Assembly (NCBI RefSeq): GCF_900108485.1
Contig: NZ_FNXF01000003.1
Location: forward strand, 345,576 to 409,575
Origin: Rheinheimera pacifica
GTDB taxonomy: Bacteria; Pseudomonadota; Gammaproteobacteria; Enterobacterales; Alteromonadaceae
DNA: 64,000 nucleotides
Reading direction: 5' to 3'
In this document: positions 9,368-18,009 of the stretch, one piece after another
Position numbering within the stretch: position 1 is the first letter of the stretch
Layout: the number at the start of each line of letters is the position of its first letter
Notes under the pieces: generated by a model
Told to the model about the DNA's origin: nothing
Databases searched by the model: none
What the model saw: the letters and a program-made list of their open reading frames with translations, nothing else
Program-made: the position numbers and the translations under genes

Positions 9368-9591
9368 AAGTTCCTGTGTACCCTCTGGCACAGTTTATTT
9401 GGCTGATAAAAGTTAGATTAGAATCATTAACTTGTTTGGTTTCAGTATAGGCCTGTAACAGCAGAATTTCTGCTTAAGCTGTAATCTGAAATATTTCACA
9501 TCACAAGAAAACAGCATTTACATACAAATAATTTTTAACCCAATAACTTATGTACCATAATTAGCGCACGTATATTGGCAGGGAGCAAGCA
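9368..9591. promoter_or_regulatory. Divergent control region of the signalling operon and the PAS gene
   Basis: This 224-bp AT-rich gap separates two divergent transcripts and must hold both promoters. I see no strong palindrome. The part nearest the PAS gene (about 9500-9570) is especially AT-rich and the PAS gene has GGGAG eight bases before its ATG. Exact promoter boxes cannot be assigned with confidence. Confidence 0.4.
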
Positions 9592-10719
9592 ATGAGTCAC
9601 TGGATCCAGCAACTGCGCGAGAACGATAATGCAGCTTACCTGATTTATTTGCTGTTATTACTTATTTTTGCTGCCGACAGCCAAACTCAGCTTGGTTTTG
9701 CCCATGGTTTTTTATACGCGCCATTATTACTGTTGGCCAGCCTTACCGACAAATTGCGCTTGCTGCACACCACATTTATTGCTGCTGTAGTACTTATCTG
9801 GCTCGGGGTATTAACCTCTCCTGCCGCGCCACAGGGGTTTTCGTTTATTTTCGTCCTGGCGAACCGGGCCGGTGCCTGTGTTTGCCTGTTACTGATTTAC
9901 CTGCAAATGCGCGCCGCTATTTACCTTCACCTGCAGCAAAACCGGCAACGCGCCGATATGGAAATGCAAAAACAGCAACTTCAGCTGGCGAATAAGCTCA
10001 CCAAATTCGCGCGCTGGACCCTTGATACCCATACCAGCATGGTAAGGCTGTCGGCAGAGGCAAAAGCCTTGCTGCCCAACGCCAGCAGAACCCGTTTTAC
10101 CTTAAGCCAGTTCAGTAGTTTATTTCAGTCGCCTTATCAGGCGGTAATACAGCAGTTAATGAGCGACTATCTGGAGCAACAACAGCCTTTTGATATTGAA
10201 TGCCCCTGCCTGTTAGACGGTAAAACGGAGCACTGGGTAAGAATTGTCGGTTATGCCTCTGTAAACCCTGAAGCCACCATGCAAGGTATAGTGCAGGAGA
10301 TCAACTCGGCGCATCAGGTAAAAATGCGGCTGGCGCAAGAGCAGCAACGCTTTAAACATTGGGCAGACAGTATGCCTATTTTTGTCTGGACCGCAGATAG
10401 CAGCGGGGCGGTAAATTTTGTCAGCCAGATGCTGCTGAACTACACCGGTTTAACAGCTGAGCAGCTAACAGCAAACTGGCTGGATGTAGTGCACCCTGAC
10501 GATCGGCAACATGTATCAGTACACTGGCTACACTGTGTACAAAGCGGCGATCCCTACAGCATTGAATTTCGCATACGCCGCCACGATGGCAGCTATATCT
10601 GGCATTTAACCAAAGCGGTAGCAGAATATGGCAGCGACGGCAACATCGAAAAATGGCTCGGCTCGGCCATGGCAATATCAGTAGCCGCTAAAAAACCGGA
10701 CACTGCTAAGCTGAATTAA
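9592..10719 (+). CDS. Membrane PAS-domain protein without an output domain
   Basis: 375 residues. Residues 15-110 form about four membrane segments, 112-135 are a likely coiled coil, 136-240 look like a degenerate PAS domain and 255-365 are a clear PAS_3-type domain (VWTADSSGAVNFVSQ, LNYTGLTAEQL, VVHPDD, EFRIRRHDGSYIW). In this family the second PAS is normally followed by a histidine kinase or GGDEF domain; here the frame stops ten residues after the PAS. Nothing downstream looks like a lost kinase, because the convergent gene begins at once with a 4-bp overlap. It may work by binding another signalling protein, perhaps the kinase of the divergent operon, or be a shortened relic. The membrane/PAS assignment is firm; its role is not known. 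Confidence 0.8.
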   Translation: MSHWIQQLRENDNAAYLIYLLLLLIFAADSQTQLGFAHGFLYAPLLLLASLTDKLRLLHTTFIAAVVLIWLGVLTSPAAPQGFSFIFVLANRAGACVCLLLIYLQMRAAIYLHLQQNRQRADMEMQKQQLQLANKLTKFARWTLDTHTSMVRLSAEAKALLPNASRTRFTLSQFSSLFQSPYQAVIQQLMSDYLEQQQPFDIECPCLLDGKTEHWVRIVGYASVNPEATMQGIVQEINSAHQVKMRLAQEQQRFKHWADSMPIFVWTADSSGAVNFVSQMLLNYTGLTAEQLTANWLDVVHPDDRQHVSVHWLHCVQSGDPYSIEFRIRRHDGSYIWHLTKAVAEYGSDGNIEKWLGSAMAISVAAKKPDTAKLN

Positions 10720-11417
10720 TTAGCCGGTTCCGCCGGCTGATACCAATCGGTCCAACTGCGGGTAACCACAAAAACAGCATAGCTGGCAAACTCTGCGGTT
10801 AACTTGCTGTAAAAATCAAAATTGGTCAGGTTTACAGTCAGCAGACAATTTAAACCGCAGTTTACCTGGCGAAACGTCTGGCTGGAGGTAGCCACAACCT
10901 GGCTGTTAAAACCATGATGCCGGGTCAGTTGTTTTACCCGCCAGGCGTGAAAATCACTGGTAACAATATAATCCGGTTTTAATTGTCTGGCCGCTAAGCT
11001 GTTAAATTCTTTATAGGTATTATCACCGCCATAAAAGCAGTCTACCGCAACATTATTTGCCACACTGATCAGGTAATCGATATAGGGTTTGCAGTATTGG
11101 GTGGTCATCATCACGCTGCCACCATCCGGCAACAGTTGCGCCAGTTGCTGCAGGCGTGATTTAGCGCACGCCGGTAATGCCGTTTGGGAGCCGCCACAGC
11201 CCAGCACCACCACACTGCTGTTTGCTGCCATGCTGTAACTGCTGGTATGGCCGGCGTACCAGTGCCTTACCTGATTTGCCACAAAGCTGTTACCGGCCAG
11301 ATAATAAAACGCCAGCAATAACCATAAGCCTTTTTTGCGGTACACAATACACGCCAGTAACAGACCAAACAGCATAAGGTTATGCGGAAACATAAAGGGT
11401 TCAAGAATATCTTTCAT
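10716..11417 (-). CDS. DUF218/YdcF-SanA-like membrane protein of the polysaccharide locus
   Basis: 233 residues from the ATG preceded by AAGGAG; a longer frame adds 13 residues but lacks a good ribosome site. Two N-terminal hydrophobic segments are followed by a fold with the DUF218 pattern: SSVVVLGCGGS, a DNTYKEFNSL motif and DYIVTSDFHAWRVKQL, which match the VVLGGG, NTxxNA and TSxxHxxRA positions of YdcF/SanA/ElyC proteins. Members of that family affect envelope polysaccharide and peptidoglycan precursor use, but their chemistry is poorly known. The gene overlaps the end of the Wzy-like gene by 17 bp, so it belongs to the same transcript. Identification is moderate because the motifs are divergent. 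Confidence 0.6.
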   Translation of the reverse strand: MKDILEPFMFPHNLMLFGLLLACIVYRKKGLWLLLAFYYLAGNSFVANQVRHWYAGHTSSYSMAANSSVVVLGCGGSQTALPACAKSRLQQLAQLLPDGGSVMMTTQYCKPYIDYLISVANNVAVDCFYGGDNTYKEFNSLAARQLKPDYIVTSDFHAWRVKQLTRHHGFNSQVVATSSQTFRQVNCGLNCLLTVNLTNFDFYSKLTAEFASYAVFVVTRSWTDWYQPAEPAN

Positions 11418-12681
11418 CTTTGCTCCTTGCCTGATGCTGATGTACCAGTAACGCATTACATAAGGCCCAGGGCAGCCACAACATACCGGACGTTAAAATG
11501 TGGCCAGCCACTGACGATACCAGCAACAGCAGCAGGTTTAACAGCAACAGACTGCGCCCGGCACCACTGGCGCCTAACTGCCAGCTGTGGCGGAAAAATA
11601 CGGCAAAGCACAGTACAAACGCCAGCAAGCCCGCGACACCGTGAAATACCAGCAAGTCAAACCAATCCAGCTCGGCAAAATATTTTTTCAGATATAGCGC
11701 TACCCCGCCCTGGCCCACACCCAGCATACGTTGCCAGTCGGTATAGTGCTCGGCGGTGGTTTGCCAGATACGCCCGGCGTAGTAATCACGTGATGACAGC
11801 AAAATACCGCTGATGCCGCGCTGCTGGTAAACAAAAGTCAGCTTGTCGTAAATACCCAGCAGCTTTAACAGGCTTTCGCCGTTAAACAGCACAGCCAGCA
11901 GCACCAGCACCATTGCCAGCAGCAACCAGTACACTAACTTGCGTTGGCGTTGCCAAAAGCTAAGCGGTTGCATCAGTAACGGAATAAGCAGCACCAGCAG
12001 CAGCACACCAAATAAGCCGGTTTTAGTCAGCAGTAGCACAGCAATAACCAAAGCGGTAGCGCTGATACCCCAGTACGCCAGTTTATGTTGCGTCCAGCAT
12101 AGCACCAGCAAAGCACAACTTAGCACCAGCAGTACGGCCGACAATTCGTTGGTGGAATAAAAAAAGCCTTTAATGCCTAAGAACGATTGCGCTACGCCGT
12201 CAAGCGGCTGATAGGCGGTAAAACCAAACCCGGCTAAACCGGCCACAGCATTTAGCAGCAACACCAAAGCACTGATGATCAGCGTGTGTTTAAATACTAA
12301 TTGCGCGGTTGCAGGTAAGCGTTGCTGCAAAGACACTAAATAGGCAAAAGCCAGCAGCGGGCTTAAGGCTTTAATGGCCAGTTGGATGTCGGCCAGCCAC
12401 CAGCGCTGCGCTAAAACCGGCCACTGTAGTGCGGGCCCCAACAGCATTAAAAGCAATAGCAGCAGCAGGCCCAGCACAACCTTAGGTTGTTGCACCAGCA
12501 AAGCTAACGTCATTAGCAGCAGTAATAACAGCTTGTAAAACACCGACAAGCCATAGCTGATGCCATGTAGCTGCAGCAAAGCGCCGTTTAGGCAATCTAC
12601 CAGCAAAAACAGCGGGATAAGCCAGCCCAGCAGTTTATCGCTGCGCTGCTGCAACGGTGAAGTTAGCGTAGCAAACGACAT
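11401..12681 (-). CDS. O-antigen ligase/polymerase family protein (Wzy-like)
   Basis: 426 residues, very leucine-rich, with about eleven membrane segments and a larger external loop in the second half (about residues 280-345, containing SSRDYYAGRIWQTTAEHY and GVGQGGVALYLKKY). That arrangement and the GxGxG-like loop are typical of Wzy polymerases and WaaL ligases. In the context of a flippase, an initiating transferase and two glycosyltransferases, polymerisation of lipid-linked repeat units in the periplasm is the best reading. It starts on the last base of the GT2 gene stop codon (overlap of one base) and overlaps the next gene by 17 bp. Sequence alone does not distinguish polymerase from ligase. 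Confidence 0.78.
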   Translation of the reverse strand: MSFATLTSPLQQRSDKLLGWLIPLFLLVDCLNGALLQLHGISYGLSVFYKLLLLLLMTLALLVQQPKVVLGLLLLLLLMLLGPALQWPVLAQRWWLADIQLAIKALSPLLAFAYLVSLQQRLPATAQLVFKHTLIISALVLLLNAVAGLAGFGFTAYQPLDGVAQSFLGIKGFFYSTNELSAVLLVLSCALLVLCWTQHKLAYWGISATALVIAVLLLTKTGLFGVLLLVLLIPLLMQPLSFWQRQRKLVYWLLLAMVLVLLAVLFNGESLLKLLGIYDKLTFVYQQRGISGILLSSRDYYAGRIWQTTAEHYTDWQRMLGVGQGGVALYLKKYFAELDWFDLLVFHGVAGLLAFVLCFAVFFRHSWQLGASGAGRSLLLLNLLLLLVSSVAGHILTSGMLWLPWALCNALLVHQHQARSKDERYS

Positions 12682-13583
12682 TATTTTTTAAATAGTCCGG
12701 CCAGGCCTTTACTGAATACTTTAATACGCCATCGGCTGAGCGCACCCAGCTTGTGTTTAAGGTAATAGCGCCATTTCAGCTTTACCAGGCCATAACGACA
12801 GCTGCTGATAAGCCCGAGCAGGGTTAACGGAATTTGTTCCATGCTCTGGCGGTAAAACATCTGGTTTTGCAGGTTGCGCTCGCTCATGTGCACGCGGTGC
12901 TTGGCAACAAACTGTTTATGCGCATCCAACCGTTTGGGTGAATTGGTAATACGGCCCAGTTCATGGCCCACATTTACCTTATAGCTGGCATCGGCAATGC
13001 GTAGTGCCGGGCCATAAGCCTGTACCACCCGCACCCACATATCATAATCCTGAAACGCAGCCAGGCCGATATCAAACCCACCCAGTTCCAGCATACGCTC
13101 GCGCCGCACCAGCGCCTGATTAGATAAGGTATGCAAATCCAGCAGCTCGGGTAACGCCACCACACTGCGGCTGGCAAACAGCTTTTTCTGCACTGTGCCG
13201 TAATCCCAGATATAGCCAGAGCAGACACAGCTGTATTTGTCGTCATAAGCGTTATACAGGCTGCTTAAACGGTGTGGTAAAAACTCATCGTCATCGTCAA
13301 TACCGGTAACAAAATCGCCCTTCGCTTCAGATATTGCCCGGTTACGGGCCGCGCAGGCGCCCTGGCCTTTACTTTGGCGAAAAAACCTTACCCGTTCATC
13401 ATTAATGTATTTGTTAGTCAATACATGCCAGGTGTCGTCAGTTGAAGCATCGTCTACCACCAGCAACTCTATGTTGCTGTAGTCCTGTGCCAGCACCGAC
13501 TCAATTGCACGAATAGCCATGCTCACCCGGTTAAAGGTGGGCATATAAACACTGATTAGTGGTAACTGCTGTTGTTTTTCCAT
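12681..13583 (-). CDS. Family 2 glycosyltransferase
   Basis: 300 residues from the ATG with GGAG upstream (an earlier in-frame start would add 17 residues and overlap the WecG gene). The GT-A fold is seen in LPLISVYMPTFNRVSMAIRA, VVDDASTDDTW and the metal-binding TGIDDDDEF. The C-terminal quarter is basic and amphipathic, suggesting membrane contact. It should add a sugar to a lipid-linked oligosaccharide on the cytoplasmic face of the membrane. Donor and acceptor cannot be read from the sequence. It sits between the WecG/TagA-type transferase and the polymerase in one operon. Confidence 0.88.
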   Translation of the reverse strand: MEKQQQLPLISVYMPTFNRVSMAIRAIESVLAQDYSNIELLVVDDASTDDTWHVLTNKYINDERVRFFRQSKGQGACAARNRAISEAKGDFVTGIDDDDEFLPHRLSSLYNAYDDKYSCVCSGYIWDYGTVQKKLFASRSVVALPELLDLHTLSNQALVRRERMLELGGFDIGLAAFQDYDMWVRVVQAYGPALRIADASYKVNVGHELGRITNSPKRLDAHKQFVAKHRVHMSERNLQNQMFYRQSMEQIPLTLLGLISSCRYGLVKLKWRYYLKHKLGALSRWRIKVFSKGLAGLFKK

Positions 13584-13602
13584 CTTAACTCCATCCCGGA
13601 CG

Positions 13603-14352
13603 TTAAATTTTACCTGTCCAATACCACCAGACATACCGCAGCAGCCCTAACTGGCGGCCAATACGGCTAGGCTGCGACAACAAACGGTAAGCCCATTCTA
13701 AATTCAGCTTACACCAAAGTTCCGGTGCACGTTTCACATTACCGGTAAACACATCATAAGTGCCGCCAACGCCCATATAAAAACAGTCCGGGTGTTGCGC
13801 CCGGATACGCTGGATCAGCAGTTCCTGCTTGGGCGAGCCCATCGCAATACTGACAATACGGGCACCACTTTGCTTTATTTGCTCAATAAGTACAGCTTCA
13901 TCTTTAAAATAACCGTCTACTGCTCCCACCAGATTAACCTGCTGCGCGCGCAGTTTATCAGCCGTTTGCTGGTTTACCTCTGGTTTGGCGCCAACAATAA
14001 ACACTGGCACTTTATACTGTGCTGCACGCAGCATCAGGTTTTGCCACAGCTCGCAGCCAGGAATACGCTGCACGTCTTTTTTCAGCCGCTTACGCATCAC
14101 TTTTACTACACCAATGCCGTCAGCATAGCGGATATCTGCACCGCTAATCACCGCTTCAATTTGCGGGTTGCGCATAGCTGTCAGCACTTTTTCCGGGTTA
14201 ATGGCAATAGCTGAACCGGCATACACACTGCCGTCTTCGCGCACTATAAACTCAAGTAACTGCTGCATATCAGCAAACGAGGACACCTGTACCGGCCCTA
14301 TCTTTACCTGGGGGATCTGTTGGCCCAACACTGCTGCACTGGCTTCAGTCAT
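13603..14352 (-). CDS. WecG/TagA/CpsF family glycosyltransferase
   Basis: 249 residues, the family's normal size. Family marks are INPEKVLTAM, ISGADIRYADGIGVV, the Rossmann-like VPVFIVGAKPEV, IVSIAMGSPKQELLI and EWAYRLLSQPSRIGRQ near the C terminus. Enzymes of this family transfer N-acetylmannosamine (TagA), its uronic acid (WecG) or glucuronic acid to an undecaprenyl-linked first sugar. Here it would probably add the second residue to the product of the WecA-type enzyme encoded across the divergent promoter. It overlaps the GT4 gene by 4 bp. Confidence 0.88.
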   Translation of the reverse strand: MTEASAAVLGQQIPQVKIGPVQVSSFADMQQLLEFIVREDGSVYAGSAIAINPEKVLTAMRNPQIEAVISGADIRYADGIGVVKVMRKRLKKDVQRIPGCELWQNLMLRAAQYKVPVFIVGAKPEVNQQTADKLRAQQVNLVGAVDGYFKDEAVLIEQIKQSGARIVSIAMGSPKQELLIQRIRAQHPDCFYMGVGGTYDVFTGNVKRAPELWCKLNLEWAYRLLSQPSRIGRQLGLLRYVWWYWTGKI

Positions 14353-15404
14353 AATAAGATTTCCTGATAAAGCTGTTGTAATTCATTTACCACCTGGCCC
14401 AGCAAATACTGCTCAGCAGTGGCGCGGGCCTGTTGCTGCATACGCTGATATTCTGCCGGGCTTTGCTGCCACATGCGCTCAATAGCATGGGTAAACGCCA
14501 CCACAAGCTGTTGCTCTGTTTCTTGCTGGCTGATAAGAATACCATTGCTGAGCGCTTTTATCTGCTCGCTGGCACCATCTGTTTGGGTGGCGATTACCGG
14601 CGTATAACATGCCATGGCTTCTGCCATCACTAAACCAAAGGCTTCATGACGTGACAAACTGACAAAACAGCGGGCCTGGCTGTATAACTGTTTTAGTGCC
14701 AGGCTGTCTTTTGCCCCCACCACCAGCACATTAGGAAACTGCCTTGCCGCCGATTGCAGCTTATCCAGCCAGGGGCCGGAGCCGGCTATAACCACTTTTT
14801 TGTCACTGATGGCGGGCAGCAATGCCAGCAGGCGATCCATACCTTTGTTCTGATCCAGGCTGCCCACATACAATATATCTATGGTTTTTTGCTGCCAGCT
14901 TAATGGCTCAACCTGGCGAAATAACTCACTGATGCCCGCCGGCAATACTACGGCACGCTTAGTTGGCAGCGTAAAATGCTGTGCCAGTGCCTTGCTGGCA
15001 AAAATCCATTGATCCACCTTACGCGCGCACCAGCGGTAAGCTTTACCAGGCGGCTGATACTTATAAATATCACTGCCATGGCAGGTCACTACAATTTTCA
15101 CTTTGCGGTTTCGCACCGCTTTATACAATAACGCCAGCCAGATAGTGGGATAAAAGAAATGCACATGCACTATATCAAAGCGGCGGCGGGTAAGAATAAA
15201 GCGCCAGATAAAATCCAGCAGAAAAACGGGATATTTCAATAATTTGTTCAGCAAAGAGTCACTGTGCCAGCGCATATAATGATAAGCAGGATGAAACGCA
15301 GCCAGTGCCCACACCTGATTATGCACAAATTTACCCTGAAACGGTGACGACGGCTTAGGCCCCATGTTACTGATAATTAAAATGTTGCTGTTAGCTGCTT
15401 GCAC
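14349..15404 (-). CDS. Family 4 glycosyltransferase
   Basis: 351 residues, GT-B fold. The N-terminal domain has ISNMGPKPSSPFQGKFVHNQ and a HVHFFYPTI segment; the donor-binding domain has DILYVGSLDQNKGMDRLL and the EX7E-type stretch RHEAFGLVMAEAMACYTPVI. The start is GTG with AGGA about ten bases upstream. It is the first gene of the minus-strand arm of polysaccharide locus I and probably adds a sugar from a nucleotide donor to the lipid-linked oligosaccharide. Specificity is unknown. Confidence 0.88.
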   Translation of the reverse strand: MQAANSNILIISNMGPKPSSPFQGKFVHNQVWALAAFHPAYHYMRWHSDSLLNKLLKYPVFLLDFIWRFILTRRRFDIVHVHFFYPTIWLALLYKAVRNRKVKIVVTCHGSDIYKYQPPGKAYRWCARKVDQWIFASKALAQHFTLPTKRAVVLPAGISELFRQVEPLSWQQKTIDILYVGSLDQNKGMDRLLALLPAISDKKVVIAGSGPWLDKLQSAARQFPNVLVVGAKDSLALKQLYSQARCFVSLSRHEAFGLVMAEAMACYTPVIATQTDGASEQIKALSNGILISQQETEQQLVVAFTHAIERMWQQSPAEYQRMQQQARATAEQYLLGQVVNELQQLYQEILL

Positions 15405-15577
15405 GCTTAAATTTCATCCTGACAGTCACACTGGCTGTGTACAATACTTGTTGTCTGGCCAGAAAACACTTAGTTTATAAGACATTGCTGGCCACGCCGA
15501 AAACGGCATAGTAATAACGGATTTTAGCTGACGCCTGGCTGAATAACTATAACCCTGAGCGCAAACCGGAAAGTTAA
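15405..15577. promoter_or_regulatory. Divergent promoter region of polysaccharide locus I
   Basis: This 173-bp gap lies between the GT4 gene (minus) and the WecA-type gene (plus) and must drive both arms. I see a GGCCACGCC/GGCGTG-like area but no clear operator or strong promoter boxes. Confidence 0.4.
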
Positions 15578-16654
15578 ATGCCTGAACATATTAGCCTTTA
15601 TCTCGCTGCCTTTATCACATCCTGTGTGGCTATTGCCTTTTTATATCCTTTGTCTGTCCGCTTTGGTCTGGTCGATATTCCGCGCGGCCGTAAACAACAT
15701 CAGGGTGCCGTACCACTGATTGGCGGCATTGCCACTTACTGTGGTTTAAGCCTGGCACTACTGTTATTTGCCGACAGCAGCATAGAGCCCATTTATTACC
15801 TGCTGTGCAGTGGCACCATAGTGTTATTGGGGGTATTTGATGATTACCTCGATTTAAGCGTAAAGCTGCGCCTGGCTATCCAGACCCTGGTGGGGCTTGC
15901 CATGACATACAGCCTGAATTTGCATCTGGGTAGCTTAGGCGACTTGTTTGGCTTAGGTGTGGTAGACCTTGGTGTGCTGGGTATTCCGGTTACGCTGATT
16001 GCGGTAATCGCTGCCATTAATGCATTTAATATGACCGACGGCATCGACGGCCTGGCGGGTATGCTTAGCATGGTTAGTTTTGTCACTATCGCTATTTTTA
16101 TGTCTTTATGGGGCCAACAACTGCATGCGTCTATGGCGCTGGTGGTGGTGCTGGCGATGCTGCCTTACCTGGCATGTAACCTTAATCTGGTGCCCGGGCG
16201 GCGCATTTTTATGGGCGATGCCGGCAGTATGTTAATTGGCCTGAGCGTAATTTGGCTGTTAATTATTGGTACCCAAAGTGAAAGCGCCAGCTTTCGCCCT
16301 GTGACGGCATTGTGGATCATTGCCATACCGCTGATGGACATGATTGCCATTATGGTGCGGCGTATCCGTAAAGGGCAGTCGCCGTTTCAGGCCGACCGCG
16401 AACACCTGCACCATATCTCGCTGCGGTTAGGCTTAAGCTCGCGCGAGTCACTGGCGTTAATTACCTCTTTAGCCTGTATTTTTGCCTGTATTGGTATTAT
16501 CGGCGAATACCTGCTGGTACCGGATCTCGTTATGCTGTTGTTATTTTTAGCCGTGTTTGGTGCTTATTTGTATAGCCTGCAAAATATTTGGCGTATTATC
16601 TCGCACTTTCGCCAGAAACGGCTGCAAAGCCGACAGCCCAGGATAGTGAAGTAG
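15578..16654 (+). CDS. wecA: WecA/MraY-family undecaprenyl-phosphate sugar-1-phosphate transferase
   Basis: 358 residues with about ten membrane segments. The PNPT family motifs are all visible: GVFDDYLDL on the first catalytic loop, NAFNMTDGIDGLAG, RRIFMGDAGSMLIG and the DREHLHHI histidine motif. This enzyme moves GlcNAc-1-phosphate or a related sugar phosphate from a UDP donor to undecaprenyl phosphate at the inner membrane, starting the repeat unit. Its place opposite the WecG-type transferase and upstream of the flippase supports an initiating role. Whether the sugar is GlcNAc (true WecA) or another HexNAc is not settled by the sequence. Confidence 0.88.
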   Translation: MPEHISLYLAAFITSCVAIAFLYPLSVRFGLVDIPRGRKQHQGAVPLIGGIATYCGLSLALLLFADSSIEPIYYLLCSGTIVLLGVFDDYLDLSVKLRLAIQTLVGLAMTYSLNLHLGSLGDLFGLGVVDLGVLGIPVTLIAVIAAINAFNMTDGIDGLAGMLSMVSFVTIAIFMSLWGQQLHASMALVVVLAMLPYLACNLNLVPGRRIFMGDAGSMLIGLSVIWLLIIGTQSESASFRPVTALWIIAIPLMDMIAIMVRRIRKGQSPFQADREHLHHISLRLGLSSRESLALITSLACIFACIGIIGEYLLVPDLVMLLLFLAVFGAYLYSLQNIWRIISHFRQKRLQSRQPRIVK

Positions 16655-16678
16655 CCAGGTAATTAAGGACTGCAAGTA

Positions 16679-17998
16679 GTGAAAATAATTAAAAAAATCC
16701 TGATGGCACGCGCCACAGCTATGCTCGGTGACAAACTGGTAAAGCTGGCTGCCGGCGCCATATTAACGGTGTTTGTCGCCCGTATGCTGGGCGCCAGTGA
16801 GCTTGGCGTTTATTCTATTGTTATGGCCTGGAGTGCTTTTTTAGTGCCGCTTACCAGCATGGGGCTGAACAACATAGTGGTGCGCCAGATGGTAAAGCAC
16901 GACAACAGCCACGACGCCATGACCATGTTATACAGCGCCATCAGCATCCGGTTAGCGCTGGGTTTACTGGGCGGCAGCCTGATGTTGCTGGCGTTTTATC
17001 TGTTGTACCCCAGTATGTTTGAAGGCAACACCGCTATTGCCATTCCCACCCTGTTTATGTTGCAGGCATTTTTTGGCTTTTTGCTGTTTGAGTTTTACCT
17101 GAATTATCAGGGCACTTTTCGTAGTGTCGCTTATATAAAATCGGCTATTTCACTGCTTAGCTTTGGTGCCAAACTGGCGCTGCTTTATAGTGGTTTTGGC
17201 ATTGCCAGCCTGCTACTGCTTACCGGTATCGAATTTTTTGTTGTGGGTATAGCGCAGTACCTTATATACCGGCATAAACACCAGCCATTTAAAGAAAACG
17301 AAGCGCGCTGGCCGGGCTATCACCCGCGCTGGTTTAATCTGGCGCAGGCAAAACAGCTGCTAAAACGCTCGTCCTGGTTGTGGTTATCAGGCATTGTTTC
17401 GGTGATTTATCTGAAAATTGATATCGTCATGATAGGCTCAATCGCCGGTACCGAGCAGGCCGGTATTTATGCTGCCGCCAGCCGTTTATCTGAGCTGTGG
17501 TATGTGTTTCCTGCTACGCTGGCTGCCCGGTATTACCCCGACATGCTAAAAGCCCATCAGCAGGGCTGGCCACATTATTTTCTTAAACTGCGCCGTTTTG
17601 CCATTATGTTTTTTGCCGCGGCTTTTAGCATTGCGGTGGTTATGTCGCTATCTGCACCGTGGATTATCAGCCTGCTATTTGGTGAAAACTTCTCTGCAGC
17701 GGTAGAAGTGCTGCGTATTCATATCTGGGCCGGCTGTTTTATTTTTGTCCGTTATCTTATCAGCCAGCATCTGGTTATTACCGAGCAAGAGCCACTGTCG
17801 CTGTTAAGCCATGGTATTGGCGCTGTGCTGAATGTTGGCCTGAATTTATGGTTAATTCCAAAAATGGGCATAGTCGGTGCCGCCTGGGCGACACTGATTT
17901 CTTACGCCTATGCATCGTTCTTTTTCCTGTTTTTATCTTCCAGCACCCGTAAGCAACTGTGGCAATTAGTTACCACACGTCGCGCTGACATTAATTAA
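16679..17998 (+). CDS. Wzx-type lipid-linked oligosaccharide flippase (MATE/MOP superfamily)
   Basis: 439 residues starting from GTG with AAGGA upstream. About twelve membrane segments are spread evenly along the protein, with the family's N-terminal pattern ARMLGASELGVYSIVMAWSAF and later GTEQAGIYAAASRLSELWY. It should flip undecaprenyl-pyrophosphate oligosaccharide from the inner to the outer face of the cytoplasmic membrane, feeding the Wzy-like polymerase. It follows the initiating transferase by 24 bp and precedes the pyruvyl transferase by 11 bp, so the three are one transcript. Confidence 0.86.
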   Translation: MKIIKKILMARATAMLGDKLVKLAAGAILTVFVARMLGASELGVYSIVMAWSAFLVPLTSMGLNNIVVRQMVKHDNSHDAMTMLYSAISIRLALGLLGGSLMLLAFYLLYPSMFEGNTAIAIPTLFMLQAFFGFLLFEFYLNYQGTFRSVAYIKSAISLLSFGAKLALLYSGFGIASLLLLTGIEFFVVGIAQYLIYRHKHQPFKENEARWPGYHPRWFNLAQAKQLLKRSSWLWLSGIVSVIYLKIDIVMIGSIAGTEQAGIYAAASRLSELWYVFPATLAARYYPDMLKAHQQGWPHYFLKLRRFAIMFFAAAFSIAVVMSLSAPWIISLLFGENFSAAVEVLRIHIWAGCFIFVRYLISQHLVITEQEPLSLLSHGIGAVLNVGLNLWLIPKMGIVGAAWATLISYAYASFFFLFLSSSTRKQLWQLVTTRRADIN

Positions 17999-18009
17999 AA
18001 GGTTTTTCT

